Shown piece after piece: positions 53,269 through 62,340 of a stretch of DNA of 64,000 bases. The first letter of the stretch is position 1. Every line of letters starts with the position of its first letter. The DNA is taken from positions 1 through 64,000 of the forward strand of contig CAITIE010000104.1 of the NCBI GenBank assembly GCA_903892355.1, written 5' to 3'. Under the pieces are notes generated by a model that was not told the DNA's origin, did not search any database, and saw only the letters and a list, made by a program, of their open reading frames with translations. Made by a program: the position numbers and the translations under genes. The stretch comes from an uncultured Pirellula sp. Lineage in GTDB: Bacteria > Planctomycetota > Planctomycetia > Pirellulales > Pirellulaceae.

Positions 53269-53674
53269 GAATATTCCTGATGCTACTTGGTTCTGCAGAA
53301 CCCAAACCGAGTCGACTCGTACAACCGAGACGTGAGACTCCACGTTTTCGCGTTGCGCATTTTAAGCATTTCGCGGTTCCTCTAAAGGTCCAAAATTGCA
53401 GATCGGGAGTCGGTTCCCAGGCGTTCGCCGAGGCCTCGGTTCTTGATCCGCATCTAAATCTTGGTTGAAATGAGGGCGTTTTTCCATGCCGGTGACGGTC
53501 GCGACGGTTTCGACCTCCCAAACGACTTTTCACCTCGCTACCATGACTTGAGGTATTCGAGGGTGGTGCTTGCCTAACACTGGGCAAATGCCGTCGACTA
53601 ACCCTGATGAATCGCAACGCCAACTCCCGGATAACCCCGAGGATTCAGGTTGAAAAACCAGAGCTCCCCTATCG
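53269..53674. other. Divergent intergenic region between purD and the cytochrome gene
   Basis: About 400 bp containing the start regions of two divergent genes. The only clear elements are two palindromes next to purD, annotated separately. No RNA gene or terminator is seen. Confidence 0.4.
53289..53319. promoter_or_regulatory. Two adjacent palindromes upstream of purD
   Basis: GGTTCTGCAGAACC (14-bp perfect palindrome, 53289-53302) and CGAGTCGACTCG (12-bp perfect palindrome, 53308-53319) lie 20-50 bp upstream of the purD ATG. Dyads of this size in a promoter-proximal position could be operator sites. There is no match to a regulator I can name. Confidence 0.35.
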
Positions 53675-55264
53675 ATGACGCAATTACGTTTCCGAATCCA
53701 AAGATCATCAACCCGCAACTCCCTTCGAGCGACGGTGGCTCAAACGTTCGCGTACGCCGCACGCGTCATGGCGACCTGTTGCTTTTTCGCGACCCCGTTA
53801 TCCCTCGCCCAAGACGCAACCAGCCCGCCCACCGAAGCCGAAGAAGCAATCGCTTCGATCCAAGATCGAATCAAGAACCGAGACGTTTTTCGCGCTAGCA
53901 TTGAAAATCAATTCCAGAGGCTCTTCGAAGGAATGTCGCCCGAAGCGAAATCGGGCTACAGGCACTTAGTGGGCTCGGTTTATCTACCTTCCGATTTTGA
54001 TGAAGGGGTCCTCAAAGAACTCGACAAGATCGAACATCGCTGGCCATTCCTGGACGTACCACTCGAGGAAAACGCTCGTACCTCAACGTGGCTTGCTCAT
54101 GGACTTGCTCCCAGGCCCGACGATCCAGGCAAACCCCTGCAGTACGTTGTCACTCGCGATGGCAAGTACGTCATGAATTGTTTCGCTTGCCATGGCGGAA
54201 ACCTGTTCGGTGCAACTTACCCGGGCGCACCCAACACCACGTACGCTCTCGAATCGCTGACCGAAAAGGTCAGGAAGGCCAAACTAAAACTCCGAAAGCC
54301 GATGGCGCACATGGACGTTGGATCCCTGGTGATGCCCTTGGGTACCACCAACGGATCCAGCAACGCGGTCATGTTCGGCATCGCTTTGATGAATTACCGA
54401 GATAAAGATCTCAATATCCACACCAACCGATTACCCGCCGCGATGACCCATCATGACATGGAAGCTCCCCCATGGTGGCATTTCTATCGCAAACACCACA
54501 TCTACATCGACGGCTTTGCGGAAAAGGGGCACAAGGGACTCATGCAGTTCATGTTGGTCCGACAAAATGGTCCCGAGAAGTTTCGAAAATGGGAATCGGA
54601 TTTCCGAGACGTGTTCGCCTTCCTCTCCGAACTGCGACCTCCCAAATACCCAATGCCCATCGATCAAGAAAAAGCACTCCAAGGACAAGCTATCTTCAAC
54701 GAGCATTGCGCGCGTTGCCACGGGACGTATGTCAACAAGTCGGTGATGGCGACTGACACCATCGTTGCCGCGGCCAAACACGGGGATTTTCTCGGAGATG
54801 ATTATCCCGAGATCCTCGTCGACATCGACGACGTGGGTACAGATCGTGTGCGACTCGACTCACTCACACCTCAGCATCGTCGCAGCTATGGCGAGAGCTG
54901 GTTCGCCAACTATGGCAAGCAAGAAACCATCGCGGAAGTCGATGGTTACGTCGCCCCGCCCCTCGACGGCATTTGGGCTTCAGCGCCGTACCTCCACAAT
55001 GGAAGTGTTCCCACACTCTGGCATTTACTACACCCGACAGAGAGACCAAAAGTATGGAGGCGAATCGCACTCGCCCTCGACGAAAAATCGATTGGCCTGG
55101 TGGTTGAGGAACTGGACGAAGTCCCCAATGGGCTACGCCCGAGCGATCGCCGATGGTACTTCGACACCAGCAATCCGGGGAAATCAGCAGCGGGACACGA
55201 CTACCCCAATGAACTCTCCGAGACGGAAAAAGAGCTTTTGCTCGAGTACTTGAAGTCTATTTAG
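53675..55264 (+). CDS. RoxA-like dihaem c-type cytochrome
   Basis: A 529-residue exported protein. The hydrophobic signal (about 32-45, MATCCFFATPLSLAQDA) may be preceded by a non-conserved extension. Two haem-c motifs are present: CFACHGG (about residue 170) and CARCHGT (about 347). Between and after them lie NYRDKDLNIHTNRLPAAMTHHD, and the conserved end block GYVAPPLDGIWASAPYLHNG, then SVPTLWHLLHPTERP, typical of the RoxA/cytochrome c peroxidase-like group. The catalytic activity (dioxygenase, oxidase or peroxidase) cannot be inferred. It is convergent with the BASS gene 17 bp away. Confidence 0.85.
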   Translation: MTQLRFRIQRSSTRNSLRATVAQTFAYAARVMATCCFFATPLSLAQDATSPPTEAEEAIASIQDRIKNRDVFRASIENQFQRLFEGMSPEAKSGYRHLVGSVYLPSDFDEGVLKELDKIEHRWPFLDVPLEENARTSTWLAHGLAPRPDDPGKPLQYVVTRDGKYVMNCFACHGGNLFGATYPGAPNTTYALESLTEKVRKAKLKLRKPMAHMDVGSLVMPLGTTNGSSNAVMFGIALMNYRDKDLNIHTNRLPAAMTHHDMEAPPWWHFYRKHHIYIDGFAEKGHKGLMQFMLVRQNGPEKFRKWESDFRDVFAFLSELRPPKYPMPIDQEKALQGQAIFNEHCARCHGTYVNKSVMATDTIVAAAKHGDFLGDDYPEILVDIDDVGTDRVRLDSLTPQHRRSYGESWFANYGKQETIAEVDGYVAPPLDGIWASAPYLHNGSVPTLWHLLHPTERPKVWRRIALALDEKSIGLVVEELDEVPNGLRPSDRRWYFDTSNPGKSAAGHDYPNELSETEKELLLEYLKSI

Positions 55265-55281
55265 CACCGTGTCGATACAGC

Positions 55282-56322
55282 TCAACCCGTCGGCATACGG
55301 TTGGGAATCTGGTCGCTCTTTGGAATCTGGCGACTCCAGATCGCCGCCAAAATAGAACCAGAGACGTTCATGACCGGCGCAAACAACGCCGGTGCAATCG
55401 CAGCAGCATCTTTCTTTAATACTTCCGTCGCCAGGCTCGCTGCCATACCTCCATTTTGCAACCCGACCTCAATCGCAACAGTACGGCAATCCTGCTCGGC
55501 CAAACCACACAGTCGGCTCCCCCAATACCCTAGTAAGTAACCCAACAAATTGTGCACGGTCACGCCGATCATCAGCACAAATCCAACCTGCAAAATCAAC
55601 GCTTGCGAATTGGCTGCGATCAAACCGCAAATCATGCAGATCGCGATCATCGACGTCGCCGCGAGAATCTTCTCCGCAAGCGAAGCATTCACTTTGGCCT
55701 TCACCAATACCCAGTTCACCGCGATCCCTACCACCACTGGCGCCACCACGGTCGTCAAGATACTTCGAAACATTCCTTGATAATCGACGTCCACCGACTG
55801 CCCTGCGTACAGGTAGACCATGAGTGGCGTCATGATTGGAGCAGCGAGGGTCGAACACGCAGTCATCGTGACCGACAACGCGACATTGCCTCTGGCTAAG
55901 TACGTAATCACATTCGACGAGATCCCGCCAGGACTTGCTCCGAGCAACACCATGCCCAACATCAATTCAGGAGGAAGTCCCAAAGCCAACGAGATGCTCC
56001 ACCCTAAAAAGGGCATCACCGAGAATTGCAATACGAATCCAACAAGGACAGCTATCGGCATCTTGAGAACGCGGACAAAATCCGCGATGGTCAACGTAGC
56101 CCCCATCCCAAACATCGCTATCTGAAGTAACAAGGTTAAAAAAACCCCATACTTCATCGGCAGAATACCGAGGAAAAAATTGGGATAGAGCAACGCCGCC
56201 AGCACCGCAGCGCATACCCACGACGCAAACGCGTAGGTTCGCGTTTTCGGAGAGATCGCAATCGCCGTTGCTGCGACCCAAACCAAAAGCATTAAGGCAA
56301 ACCCAAGCGGGATTTCGTTCAC
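55282..56322 (-). CDS. Bile acid:sodium symporter (BASS) family transporter
   Basis: A 346-residue protein with nine to ten membrane helices. The conserved crossover helix is GASPGGISSNVITYLARGNV, with TMTACSTLAAPIMTPLM after it. The family exchanges or co-transports organic anions with Na+; the substrate here is unknown. It starts at ATG 56322, overlapping the ruvA stop by 4 bp, so it is expressed with a recombination operon although functionally unrelated. Confidence 0.92.
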   Translation of the reverse strand: MNEIPLGFALMLLVWVAATAIAISPKTRTYAFASWVCAAVLAALLYPNFFLGILPMKYGVFLTLLLQIAMFGMGATLTIADFVRVLKMPIAVLVGFVLQFSVMPFLGWSISLALGLPPELMLGMVLLGASPGGISSNVITYLARGNVALSVTMTACSTLAAPIMTPLMVYLYAGQSVDVDYQGMFRSILTTVVAPVVVGIAVNWVLVKAKVNASLAEKILAATSMIAICMICGLIAANSQALILQVGFVLMIGVTVHNLLGYLLGYWGSRLCGLAEQDCRTVAIEVGLQNGGMAASLATEVLKKDAAAIAPALFAPVMNVSGSILAAIWSRQIPKSDQIPNRMPTG

Positions 56323-56957
56323 GAAGTCACCTGTCCCGTTTGCCGCTGATAGATGGCTTGGATCATCGCCTCCGAATCCTTGTGCTTCTTTCCACCCGCG
56401 AGGACTTGCTCGATCAATTTCCTTGCATCTGCTTCGCTATGCCCCAACACAATAAGAGCCTGGAACGTTTCGTCGACAACGCCAGGTTTCTGCAAATCCG
56501 CACCGGGGGCATCGCGTCGGACGAGCAATGCAAATCGAGGCATCTTTCGTCGCAATGTTGCAATGATTTTCTCCGCCGTCGCAGGTCCAACCCCAGGCAA
56601 ACCCGACAGCCCTTTCGCGTCCTGCTGCTCGATAAGTACCGCAGTGTCTTGGACGGGGCGGGTCATGGCGCGCAGTGCTTTTTTCACGCCAACACCATCC
56701 ACCGAACAGAAGAGCTCGAAAAAGTCTCGTTCCGCAGTCGACAAAAAACCTACTAGCTTCGGAACCAACCGACTACCCTGCGCAGCATTGCCTTCGATGT
56801 AATGTATCGTGTGCAGTGAGATGGACTTCCCTATCTCACCTTGCAACTGCCTTCGAGTAAATTCGGGAATGGCGACCTCATACTCAAATGGAGGAATCGA
56901 CAGCGTTGCCGTATCATCCGTCAGCGACAACAGCAATCCATTAATTTTTGTGATCAA
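56319..56957 (-). CDS. ruvA: Holliday junction branch migration protein RuvA
   Basis: A 212-residue protein starting at TTG 56957 (LITKINGLLL), with AAGGAAG upstream. Domain I is an OB fold with EFTRRQLQG and LHTIHYIEGNAAQGSRLVGFL-like text (LVPKLVGFL). Domain II has two HhH motifs, FELFCSVDGVGVKKALR and LSGLPGVGPATAEKII, that bind the junction. Domain III is VDETFQALIVLGHSEADARKLIEQV. It forms a tetramer that loads RuvB. The TTG overlaps the ruvC stop by 4 bp (TTGA). RuvB is not in the window. Confidence 0.95.
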   Translation of the reverse strand: MITKINGLLLSLTDDTATLSIPPFEYEVAIPEFTRRQLQGEIGKSISLHTIHYIEGNAAQGSRLVPKLVGFLSTAERDFFELFCSVDGVGVKKALRAMTRPVQDTAVLIEQQDAKGLSGLPGVGPATAEKIIATLRRKMPRFALLVRRDAPGADLQKPGVVDETFQALIVLGHSEADARKLIEQVLAGGKKHKDSEAMIQAIYQRQTGQVTS

Positions 56958-57493
56958 GACTTCTTCCTTTGAGATTGAAACAGTTGGTTTGCAGGACCAG
57001 TTGAAAAGAGATGGCACAACCCGATCGCCAATGCATCGGCGACGTCCGGAGGGTCGGGCGGGGCGGCAAGCCCCAGTTGCAATTGGATCGCATGCTGCAT
57101 CTGCGATTTTGGTGCCCGACCGTTGCCGGTCAGCAGTCGCTTGACTTTCGTCGCTTCATAGGAATGAACCTCCAAGCCTGCGTTCGCCGCAGCCAAGCAT
57201 AACACGCCGCGTGCGTGCCCCATCAAAATCGCGGTTCGGGGGCGCTCGTAATGCGAATACAACTGCTCGATCGCAACCGCCCGAATCGGAAAACTTCCTA
57301 GGATCTCAACGACACCCTCGAAGAGTTCCTTGAGTCGATCGGCAAGCGGACGACCTCGCGCAATCCGAATGATTCCAGCCTCGACCAACGTTGGTCGACC
57401 GGTTCGAGTTGAAAGAACTCCGTAACCGGTTATCCCTAACCCAGGATCTAAACCAAGCACCATTCCTTCGGACGTCGTCTCATTCGTTGGCAT
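56954..57493 (-). CDS. ruvC: Holliday junction resolvase RuvC
   Basis: A 179-residue endonuclease of the RNase H-fold. Catalytic acidic residues are in VLGLDPGLGITGYGV (first Asp), VAIEQLYS (Glu), and PDPPDVADALAIGLCH (last Asp pair). It cleaves Holliday junctions together with RuvAB. It lies 23 bp downstream of the PQQ-propeller gene and overlaps ruvA, so it is in one operon with ruvA and the BASS gene. Confidence 0.96.
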   Translation of the reverse strand: MPTNETTSEGMVLGLDPGLGITGYGVLSTRTGRPTLVEAGIIRIARGRPLADRLKELFEGVVEILGSFPIRAVAIEQLYSHYERPRTAILMGHARGVLCLAAANAGLEVHSYEATKVKRLLTGNGRAPKSQMQHAIQLQLGLAAPPDPPDVADALAIGLCHLFSTGPANQLFQSQRKKS

Positions 57494-57515
57494 TTCCGTA
57501 TCACCCTAACAAAGG

Positions 57516-59219
57516 CTATTCCTTCACTTCGCTGGAAACTTCTCCGGATGATGGACTTTGCAGGCACACCACCTCGCTGCCATTGCGAACCAATAGGAAG
57601 GGGCCTGCGACAGCAGGTGTGTTCCAAGTGATTCCCTCTAGCACGGGTAACTCGGCGATGGTTTTCCCTTGATGGATTTCGACCGCCGCAACCCGTCCGT
57701 CCTCAGACAGCACCAGGATCGTGCCATTGACGATGAGGATCTGACCTTGGCCAAAACGACCTCCTCGCCAAACCCGATCGCCCGTAGCCGCGTCCACGCA
57801 TTCCAGGATCCCATCGCTGAGCGCGTACAATCGTCCCTCGAGGTGAATTGCATTGGTGAACTTGGTTTTTAGCGTTTTGGTATTAACCCAAATATCCTCG
57901 GCTTCAAAACCACCGGTAACCTCATGCGAATCTCCATCCGAGTTCCTAACCTCGCCTCGCTTACGGATTACTCGGATCATTTTCGAACCTTGTGCGTATC
58001 CTTTGCCAATCAGCAATCTTCGGCCATCCACTTGGACTGGTTGCGATGCACACGCATCCGCATTCGATTTGCTCGGCCAAGGACTGGTCCACAACACAGC
58101 CCCTGTCGATGGATCATGACCGGTGACACACCCTTCATTAACGCTAACCACCTGTGGCACGCCATCGACTTCAAGAAACGCTGGAGAAGCGTACGCAACC
58201 TGGGCGGCGCCATTGCGCCATCTCTCCTCACCATCCTCGAACCCAATCGCTATCAGGCTCTTCGCCGAATCCTTATCGATTGTCCGACCACCCAATGGAA
58301 CATAAACGATACCATCCTTGACCAAAGGCGATGAACTTCGCCCCCACAGCACGTCCAGTTCAAACTCCGATTGCGATAAGCCGCAAAGTTCGTTGAGATC
58401 GATTTTCCAAATCGGCTTTCCTGTCAGCAACTCGACACGGACCAGATGCCCAGTGGCTCCCAATGCCACTACAGACCATTGGCCATGGGATTCCACCAGA
58501 GTTGGCGTCGAACGGGGGCCCAACCCACCCAACGCATTGAAGTGCCTCCCCGGCATTTTGACCTGCCACGCAAATTCGCCCGTCGCGAGCTTCAGTGCGG
58601 TCAAAGCCTCCTCTTCACCCACTTGTTCCAACGTCACCGCCAAGGCTTCAGCAATCGCAAAACCTGACCATCCTTCACCGATCGCGTGCCTCCAAACAAC
58701 CTCCGGCAACTTCTTATCCCACTCCATCGAAAACGAGCGGTCATCGATGATTCCATCGCGAGAATCGCCGAGGAACTGCGTAAAGCGGGCCTTTCTAGTC
58801 GGATCGCTCTGAGCGAATCCCGACTCGTCAGGCCGTGTCGGTCGAATCGTTGGTCGTTGCCGCAAATACGATCTCAGTCGAAAGGTCGGTACCACCTCGC
58901 CGCTAAATCCGATGAACTCATACATCGCCCAAAACACAACCAGTCCCACAATCGGCGTCGCCATTATGGCTAGTTTCACTCGCTTGCCGATCTTGGGGTA
59001 AAGCAATAGGGCGAGGAATCCCATCAAACCAGCAAATGCCGCGCAACCTGCTCCAGCAAAGTTTGCGAACTGGTGATCGACTTCGAACAAGGACCATCGG
59101 GCCAAAGGAATCGCTGCGATCGCAATCCCACCCATCACCAATGGGCCCAAGTACCAAGGTTTGCTAGTAGGTGCCCCCGTACCGCCATCCGGCGTTCCCA
59201 TGAGATCCTCTTCGGCCAT
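57516..59219 (-). CDS. Membrane-anchored PQQ-like beta-propeller protein
   Basis: From ATG 59219 the protein has 567 residues. Residues about 22-105 hold three membrane helices (PLVMGGIAIAAIPLA, CAAFAGLMGFLALLLYP, LAIMATPIVGLVVFWAMY). The remainder is a PQQ-binding-like/quinoprotein propeller with blades marked by LKLATGEFAWQVKMPG, LLTGKPIWKIDLNE, GHDPSTGAVLWTSPWP and CVDAATGDRVWRGG. PQQ itself need not be bound. The N-terminus suggests display of the propeller on the periplasmic side. AAGGG lies ahead of the ATG; the 32-residue extension upstream is disfavoured. It is the first gene of the ruvC-ruvA-BASS operon. Confidence 0.87.
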   Translation of the reverse strand: MAEEDLMGTPDGGTGAPTSKPWYLGPLVMGGIAIAAIPLARWSLFEVDHQFANFAGAGCAAFAGLMGFLALLLYPKIGKRVKLAIMATPIVGLVVFWAMYEFIGFSGEVVPTFRLRSYLRQRPTIRPTRPDESGFAQSDPTRKARFTQFLGDSRDGIIDDRSFSMEWDKKLPEVVWRHAIGEGWSGFAIAEALAVTLEQVGEEEALTALKLATGEFAWQVKMPGRHFNALGGLGPRSTPTLVESHGQWSVVALGATGHLVRVELLTGKPIWKIDLNELCGLSQSEFELDVLWGRSSSPLVKDGIVYVPLGGRTIDKDSAKSLIAIGFEDGEERWRNGAAQVAYASPAFLEVDGVPQVVSVNEGCVTGHDPSTGAVLWTSPWPSKSNADACASQPVQVDGRRLLIGKGYAQGSKMIRVIRKRGEVRNSDGDSHEVTGGFEAEDIWVNTKTLKTKFTNAIHLEGRLYALSDGILECVDAATGDRVWRGGRFGQGQILIVNGTILVLSEDGRVAAVEIHQGKTIAELPVLEGITWNTPAVAGPFLLVRNGSEVVCLQSPSSGEVSSEVKE

Positions 59220-59514
59220 TCCATACCCTTGTATTTTCAGCGGAAAAATCAATCGCCATACCGCGCAAAGCGCACTGCATGTGTCGGAGGTGCATTGTAA
59301 CGTGCTGACCCGCAATTCCTACACGGGCAGAAATCTCGAAAAATATCTCTGTCGCGATTGCTGATGTCGCATGAAAAAGCATTCTCCACGGACGGTAACC
59401 GATTCCGTTGTCTCCCAATCCCTCAATGGAAGATCGTTACTTTTCACGTACTCGCTCTTCTTGCAACAATCGCTGAACCCTGGAGTAAGAAGGCGTTGCA
59501 TCGGTTAAACATGA

Positions 59515-60477
59515 CTATGGACCGTTAGAGGGAATCGCCCCGATCGTGTTTCGCAACCATTCTCGGGCTCGGACGCGCTCCGGGATATCGCGAAGCACCC
59601 AGTTCGAAGAGTGGTTTGGGTAAGGAATTGGAATGATCGTGAACGATCCGGGGACACCACTTTTCTGCAGGCTGCTTTGGATGGGCGCTATATCCATCTC
59701 ATGGGAGATCCATTGCGGCCGCCCCTGCAGTCGTCGGAGTCGTTTTATTGCCGACGGCAAATCTGATTCCGGATAGGGCCACGGTCGAACCCCGTCGTAG
59801 TGGCTATGGCAGAAAAAACCTCGCCACAGAGACGCTATCTCATCGTCGTGCAAACCGAGGTAATTGCATGCGATCGCCCCACGTGAAAATCCGCACAATA
59901 CAACTCGGCTCTCATCTCCTCCAAACTTTTTGCAAACGTCACGAACCGTCTCGATGCAATATTTTTTGGTTTCCTCGACATCCCCCCACCACTGATGGCA
60001 GTTCCGTTTTATCCCACCGCTTGCCACTTCAACAAACGGAAGACTGATCCAAAGAAAGCCCTCACCAGCGCTGAGGCCATATCCGAGCATACACGATTCG
60101 GGAGTGCCATCCGACACATCACCGAGTTCATTTCGAAAACCACCATTCCCTGGATATTCAATGAGGACAGGATAAGATCCATCTGGCAACCAATCCCGTG
60201 GCAAGTACAAAGCGTGCCTCACTTCGCTTTGCTCCCACCCGGGTGTAACATCCTCAACTCGTTTCCCGGCGGATGCTTTGCAGCGAGTCAGTTCTGGAAC
60301 CACAAGATCAGCTGGCACAGAATGAATATTGTCATTGGCAACAATGGAGAATCCACTCCAAAACGAAAACGCAAAACCACAAACCTGAAGGCACAGTAAC
60401 CAACAACTGAAGCTCCCGAGTCTTGATCTATTTCGCATTCGCTTCACCTCCATGGCATTGAAGTCATTCTGGATCAT
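59515..60477 (-). CDS. Secreted alpha/beta-hydrolase (esterase-like)
   Basis: A 320-residue exported protein with a signal segment near residues 20-50 (FSCWLLCLQVCGFAFSFWSG). The hydrolase core has YPVLIEYPGNGG, the nucleophile elbow VVLCGFSRGAIACN (GxSxG) and a final PNHSSNWVLRD region carrying the likely His. It resembles feruloyl-esterase/PHB-depolymerase-type enzymes; substrate unknown. ATG 60477 is preceded by AGGAG at 5 nt and overlaps the stop of the upstream 199-aa gene by 4 bp (ATGA), which fixes the start. Confidence 0.8.
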   Translation of the reverse strand: MIQNDFNAMEVKRMRNRSRLGSFSCWLLCLQVCGFAFSFWSGFSIVANDNIHSVPADLVVPELTRCKASAGKRVEDVTPGWEQSEVRHALYLPRDWLPDGSYPVLIEYPGNGGFRNELGDVSDGTPESCMLGYGLSAGEGFLWISLPFVEVASGGIKRNCHQWWGDVEETKKYCIETVRDVCKKFGGDESRVVLCGFSRGAIACNYLGLHDDEIASLWRGFFCHSHYDGVRPWPYPESDLPSAIKRLRRLQGRPQWISHEMDIAPIQSSLQKSGVPGSFTIIPIPYPNHSSNWVLRDIPERVRAREWLRNTIGAIPSNGP

Positions 60478-61073
60478 CGAAGCTCCTGCGTTGGCCAATA
60501 CCCCTCGCCTAATCTACCAACCACTTCAACATGGGTTCGTCTCAAGCCCGTCTCAGGATCGATGAAGATATAGTACGTAAAAGGACGCCCATCCAAAGCT
60601 TGCTCCTGATAAACGAGAACCTCCGACACGGACTTCGACAATCTCAAGTTGTACAAAACAGTTTTCGGTAAATTGGTATTGGTAGGAGATACTAGAGCAC
60701 TCCTAAAAGGCATCCCTAAATCGGCCATCATCTTAGCCTTGGTCGGTGCCGGATTCAGTGGAATGTATTCGGCCAATCGTTGCCGAATGGGTAGATCGAT
60801 CCTTGGACCTTCATTACTTCCGATCACCCCAATCGTATTGGTCATCGCCGTTGCGAGGACATACGCCAACGGTATCATCCGCAGATGCCATTTGATCCTC
60901 GCACCCGACCGACACAGATAACCGAAAACCACTAATAGACTCGTCACGATCGCAGGAATCTGAAGCGGGGCCATCCATCCATATTCAAGATACCCATCGC
61001 GATCTTGAATTTCTAATTGCGGCACCATCAAAATTCTCAAGACCGCTTCCAAGATTGCGAGAATCGACTCCAT
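60474..61073 (-). CDS. 199-aa membrane protein, tandem paralogue A
   Basis: A 199-residue protein with two or three N-terminal hydrophobic helices (ILAILEAVLRILMVP, IPAIVTSLLVVFGYLC, IPLAYVLATAMTN) and a hydrophilic C-terminal half. The end (LVYQEQALDGRPFTYYIFID, then THVEVVGRLGEGYWP) is shared with the next paralogue. The middle PTKAKMMADLGMP and the beta strands after it resemble the small SmpA/BamE fold in pattern only. Function is unknown. It is translationally coupled to the downstream esterase. Confidence 0.7.
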   Translation of the reverse strand: MESILAILEAVLRILMVPQLEIQDRDGYLEYGWMAPLQIPAIVTSLLVVFGYLCRSGARIKWHLRMIPLAYVLATAMTNTIGVIGSNEGPRIDLPIRQRLAEYIPLNPAPTKAKMMADLGMPFRSALVSPTNTNLPKTVLYNLRLSKSVSEVLVYQEQALDGRPFTYYIFIDPETGLRRTHVEVVGRLGEGYWPTQELR

Positions 61074-61090
61074 CGCCTCACCTCATTCCT

Positions 61091-61315
61091 TCAATAGATC
61101 GTCGTTACCAAATATCGAACCGATGCTTGCGCACCACTGCCCCCACGACGCCGCATTTCAGTGTAACCGAAACAGACCGAGCCAGTTAAAATACCACGCA
61201 ATCCCATTCGATTGGCCGTGGTGATCGCGCGTCCACCTGTCACTGTGAGGAATCCAGTGGAACAGTCAGCCCAAGCTCCCGAAAAGCACGAAGAATTGCC
61301 GAAGCAGAAACTCAC
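61091..61315 (-). CDS. Short Cys-rich frame, possible gene remnant
   Basis: GTG 61315 to 61091 codes for 74 residues with four Cys (MSFCFGNSSCFSGAWADCS and SVCFGY). Its 3' end resembles, at DNA level, the sequence just upstream of paralogue B (both read GGCGTCGTGGG and TACAC nearby), where a different frame would code FRYTYNGVVGAFGY. One copy therefore appears to have shifted frame. It may be a small secreted protein, or the tail of a larger gene that was duplicated with the 199-aa gene. Weak evidence. Confidence 0.25.
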   Translation of the reverse strand: MSFCFGNSSCFSGAWADCSTGFLTVTGGRAITTANRMGLRGILTGSVCFGYTEMRRRGGSGAQASVRYLVTTIY

Positions 61316-61393
61316 AATTGCCTGATTCGCAAAATTTAGAATCTCTACCTATTTCCAATCCGAAATGGAACATGGTTTTCGCACAATCCAAAG

Positions 61394-61993
61394 TCAACGC
61401 AATGGTTCCCTTGGCCATTGCCCCTCCCCCAACTCACCGGGTACCTCTACATGCCCACTCTTTGTACCCGTTTTTGGATCGATAAAGATGTAGTACGTAA
61501 AATGCAATCCGTTTCGAGCTGTCTCCTCATAGACTAACACTTTGGAATCAACAGGGACAAAAGGTAGATTCTGAATTACCCTCTCGGGAACGTTTCTACT
61601 CCGTGATGTAACGATTCCTTCGGCCATGGGCTCCCCGATCTCGGCTAGGATCCGAGCTTTGGTGGGCGGCTCGTTCGGCGGACTATAGCTCTCAAGCTTT
61701 TGCCGTATTGGCAAATCCAACGAGTGATCTACTTGGAGAAAATGATTCCCCAGGATATTCGTGGAGGCGACGGTCAAAACGTATGCAATTGGAACAGCCG
61801 TCCAATAGCGAGAAAGTTTCGCGTTCCACGCGTAGAGACAACCACAGACCGTAGCAAGTACCAAAACGATGACTGGGATTTGCCATTGAGCATATCCACC
61901 ATAATCAAGATGGCCGCGACTCTGCTGAACTGCGAGCAGCGGCGTAAAAAGGACGGCAATGACAATCGAGACGATGGCGATAAACGATTCCAT
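61394..61993 (-). CDS. 199-aa membrane protein, tandem paralogue B
   Basis: A 199-residue paralogue of the gene at 60474-61073. It shares DLPIRQKLESY with PPTKARILAEIG, and the end block VLVYEETARNGLHFTYYIFID, then GHVEVPGELGEGQWP. N-terminal hydrophobic helices (IAIVSIVIAVLFTPLL, IPVIVLVLATVCGCLY, AVPIAYVLTVAS) match in position. About half the C-terminal residues are identical, so the duplication is not recent. ATG 61993 is chosen; a TTG one codon upstream is possible. Function unknown. Confidence 0.7.
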   Translation of the reverse strand: MESFIAIVSIVIAVLFTPLLAVQQSRGHLDYGGYAQWQIPVIVLVLATVCGCLYAWNAKLSRYWTAVPIAYVLTVASTNILGNHFLQVDHSLDLPIRQKLESYSPPNEPPTKARILAEIGEPMAEGIVTSRSRNVPERVIQNLPFVPVDSKVLVYEETARNGLHFTYYIFIDPKTGTKSGHVEVPGELGEGQWPREPLR

Positions 61994-62261
61994 CAAATCA
62001 CCCGCGAACTGTTCGAAACCCTATCGAGCCAAAGTTCATTTCCCACGTTGTACCCAAATGCACCCACGACGCCATTGTAAGTGTATCTGAAACCAGATGG
62101 AATTTGACAACGCTTTCGCTCGCTAGATCTCAACTATTCCCAGGTGATTGCCATTCCTTTTTGAAAGTACCTTTGAGAGATCGCGATCAAGTCACCAGAC
62201 CAAGCGAACGGCACAGGAAAACCGCCTGTTACGATTTCGGCACCTTGGATCGGGTATCTAT
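61994..62261. other. Intergenic region between paralogue B and the S41 protease terminator
   Basis: No gene with good support. The part nearest paralogue B carries the FRYTYNGVVGAFGY-coding remnant described under the 74-aa frame. The rest shows nothing recognisable. Confidence 0.35.
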
Positions 62262-62288
62262 AAAAACAGCCCCTGAGTTCAGGGGCTG
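62262..62288 (-). terminator. Intrinsic terminator of the S41 protease gene
   Basis: CAGCCCCTGA/TCAGGGGCTG (62267-62276 with 62279-62288) is a perfect 10-bp inverted repeat; on the minus strand it is followed by five T. It lies about 50 bp after the protease stop codon. Confidence 0.85.
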
Positions 62289-62340
62289 CTAGAAACATCG
62301 TTTTCGATTTGCTGCCGGTTTGTTCAGCAACGGTTTCAAA

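Noticed and set aside
51943..53280. A 445-codon plus-strand frame opposite purD
   Set aside because: It is the complement of a well-supported purD; its sequence is rich in His, Arg and Gln, as expected from an antisense frame, with no domain motif.
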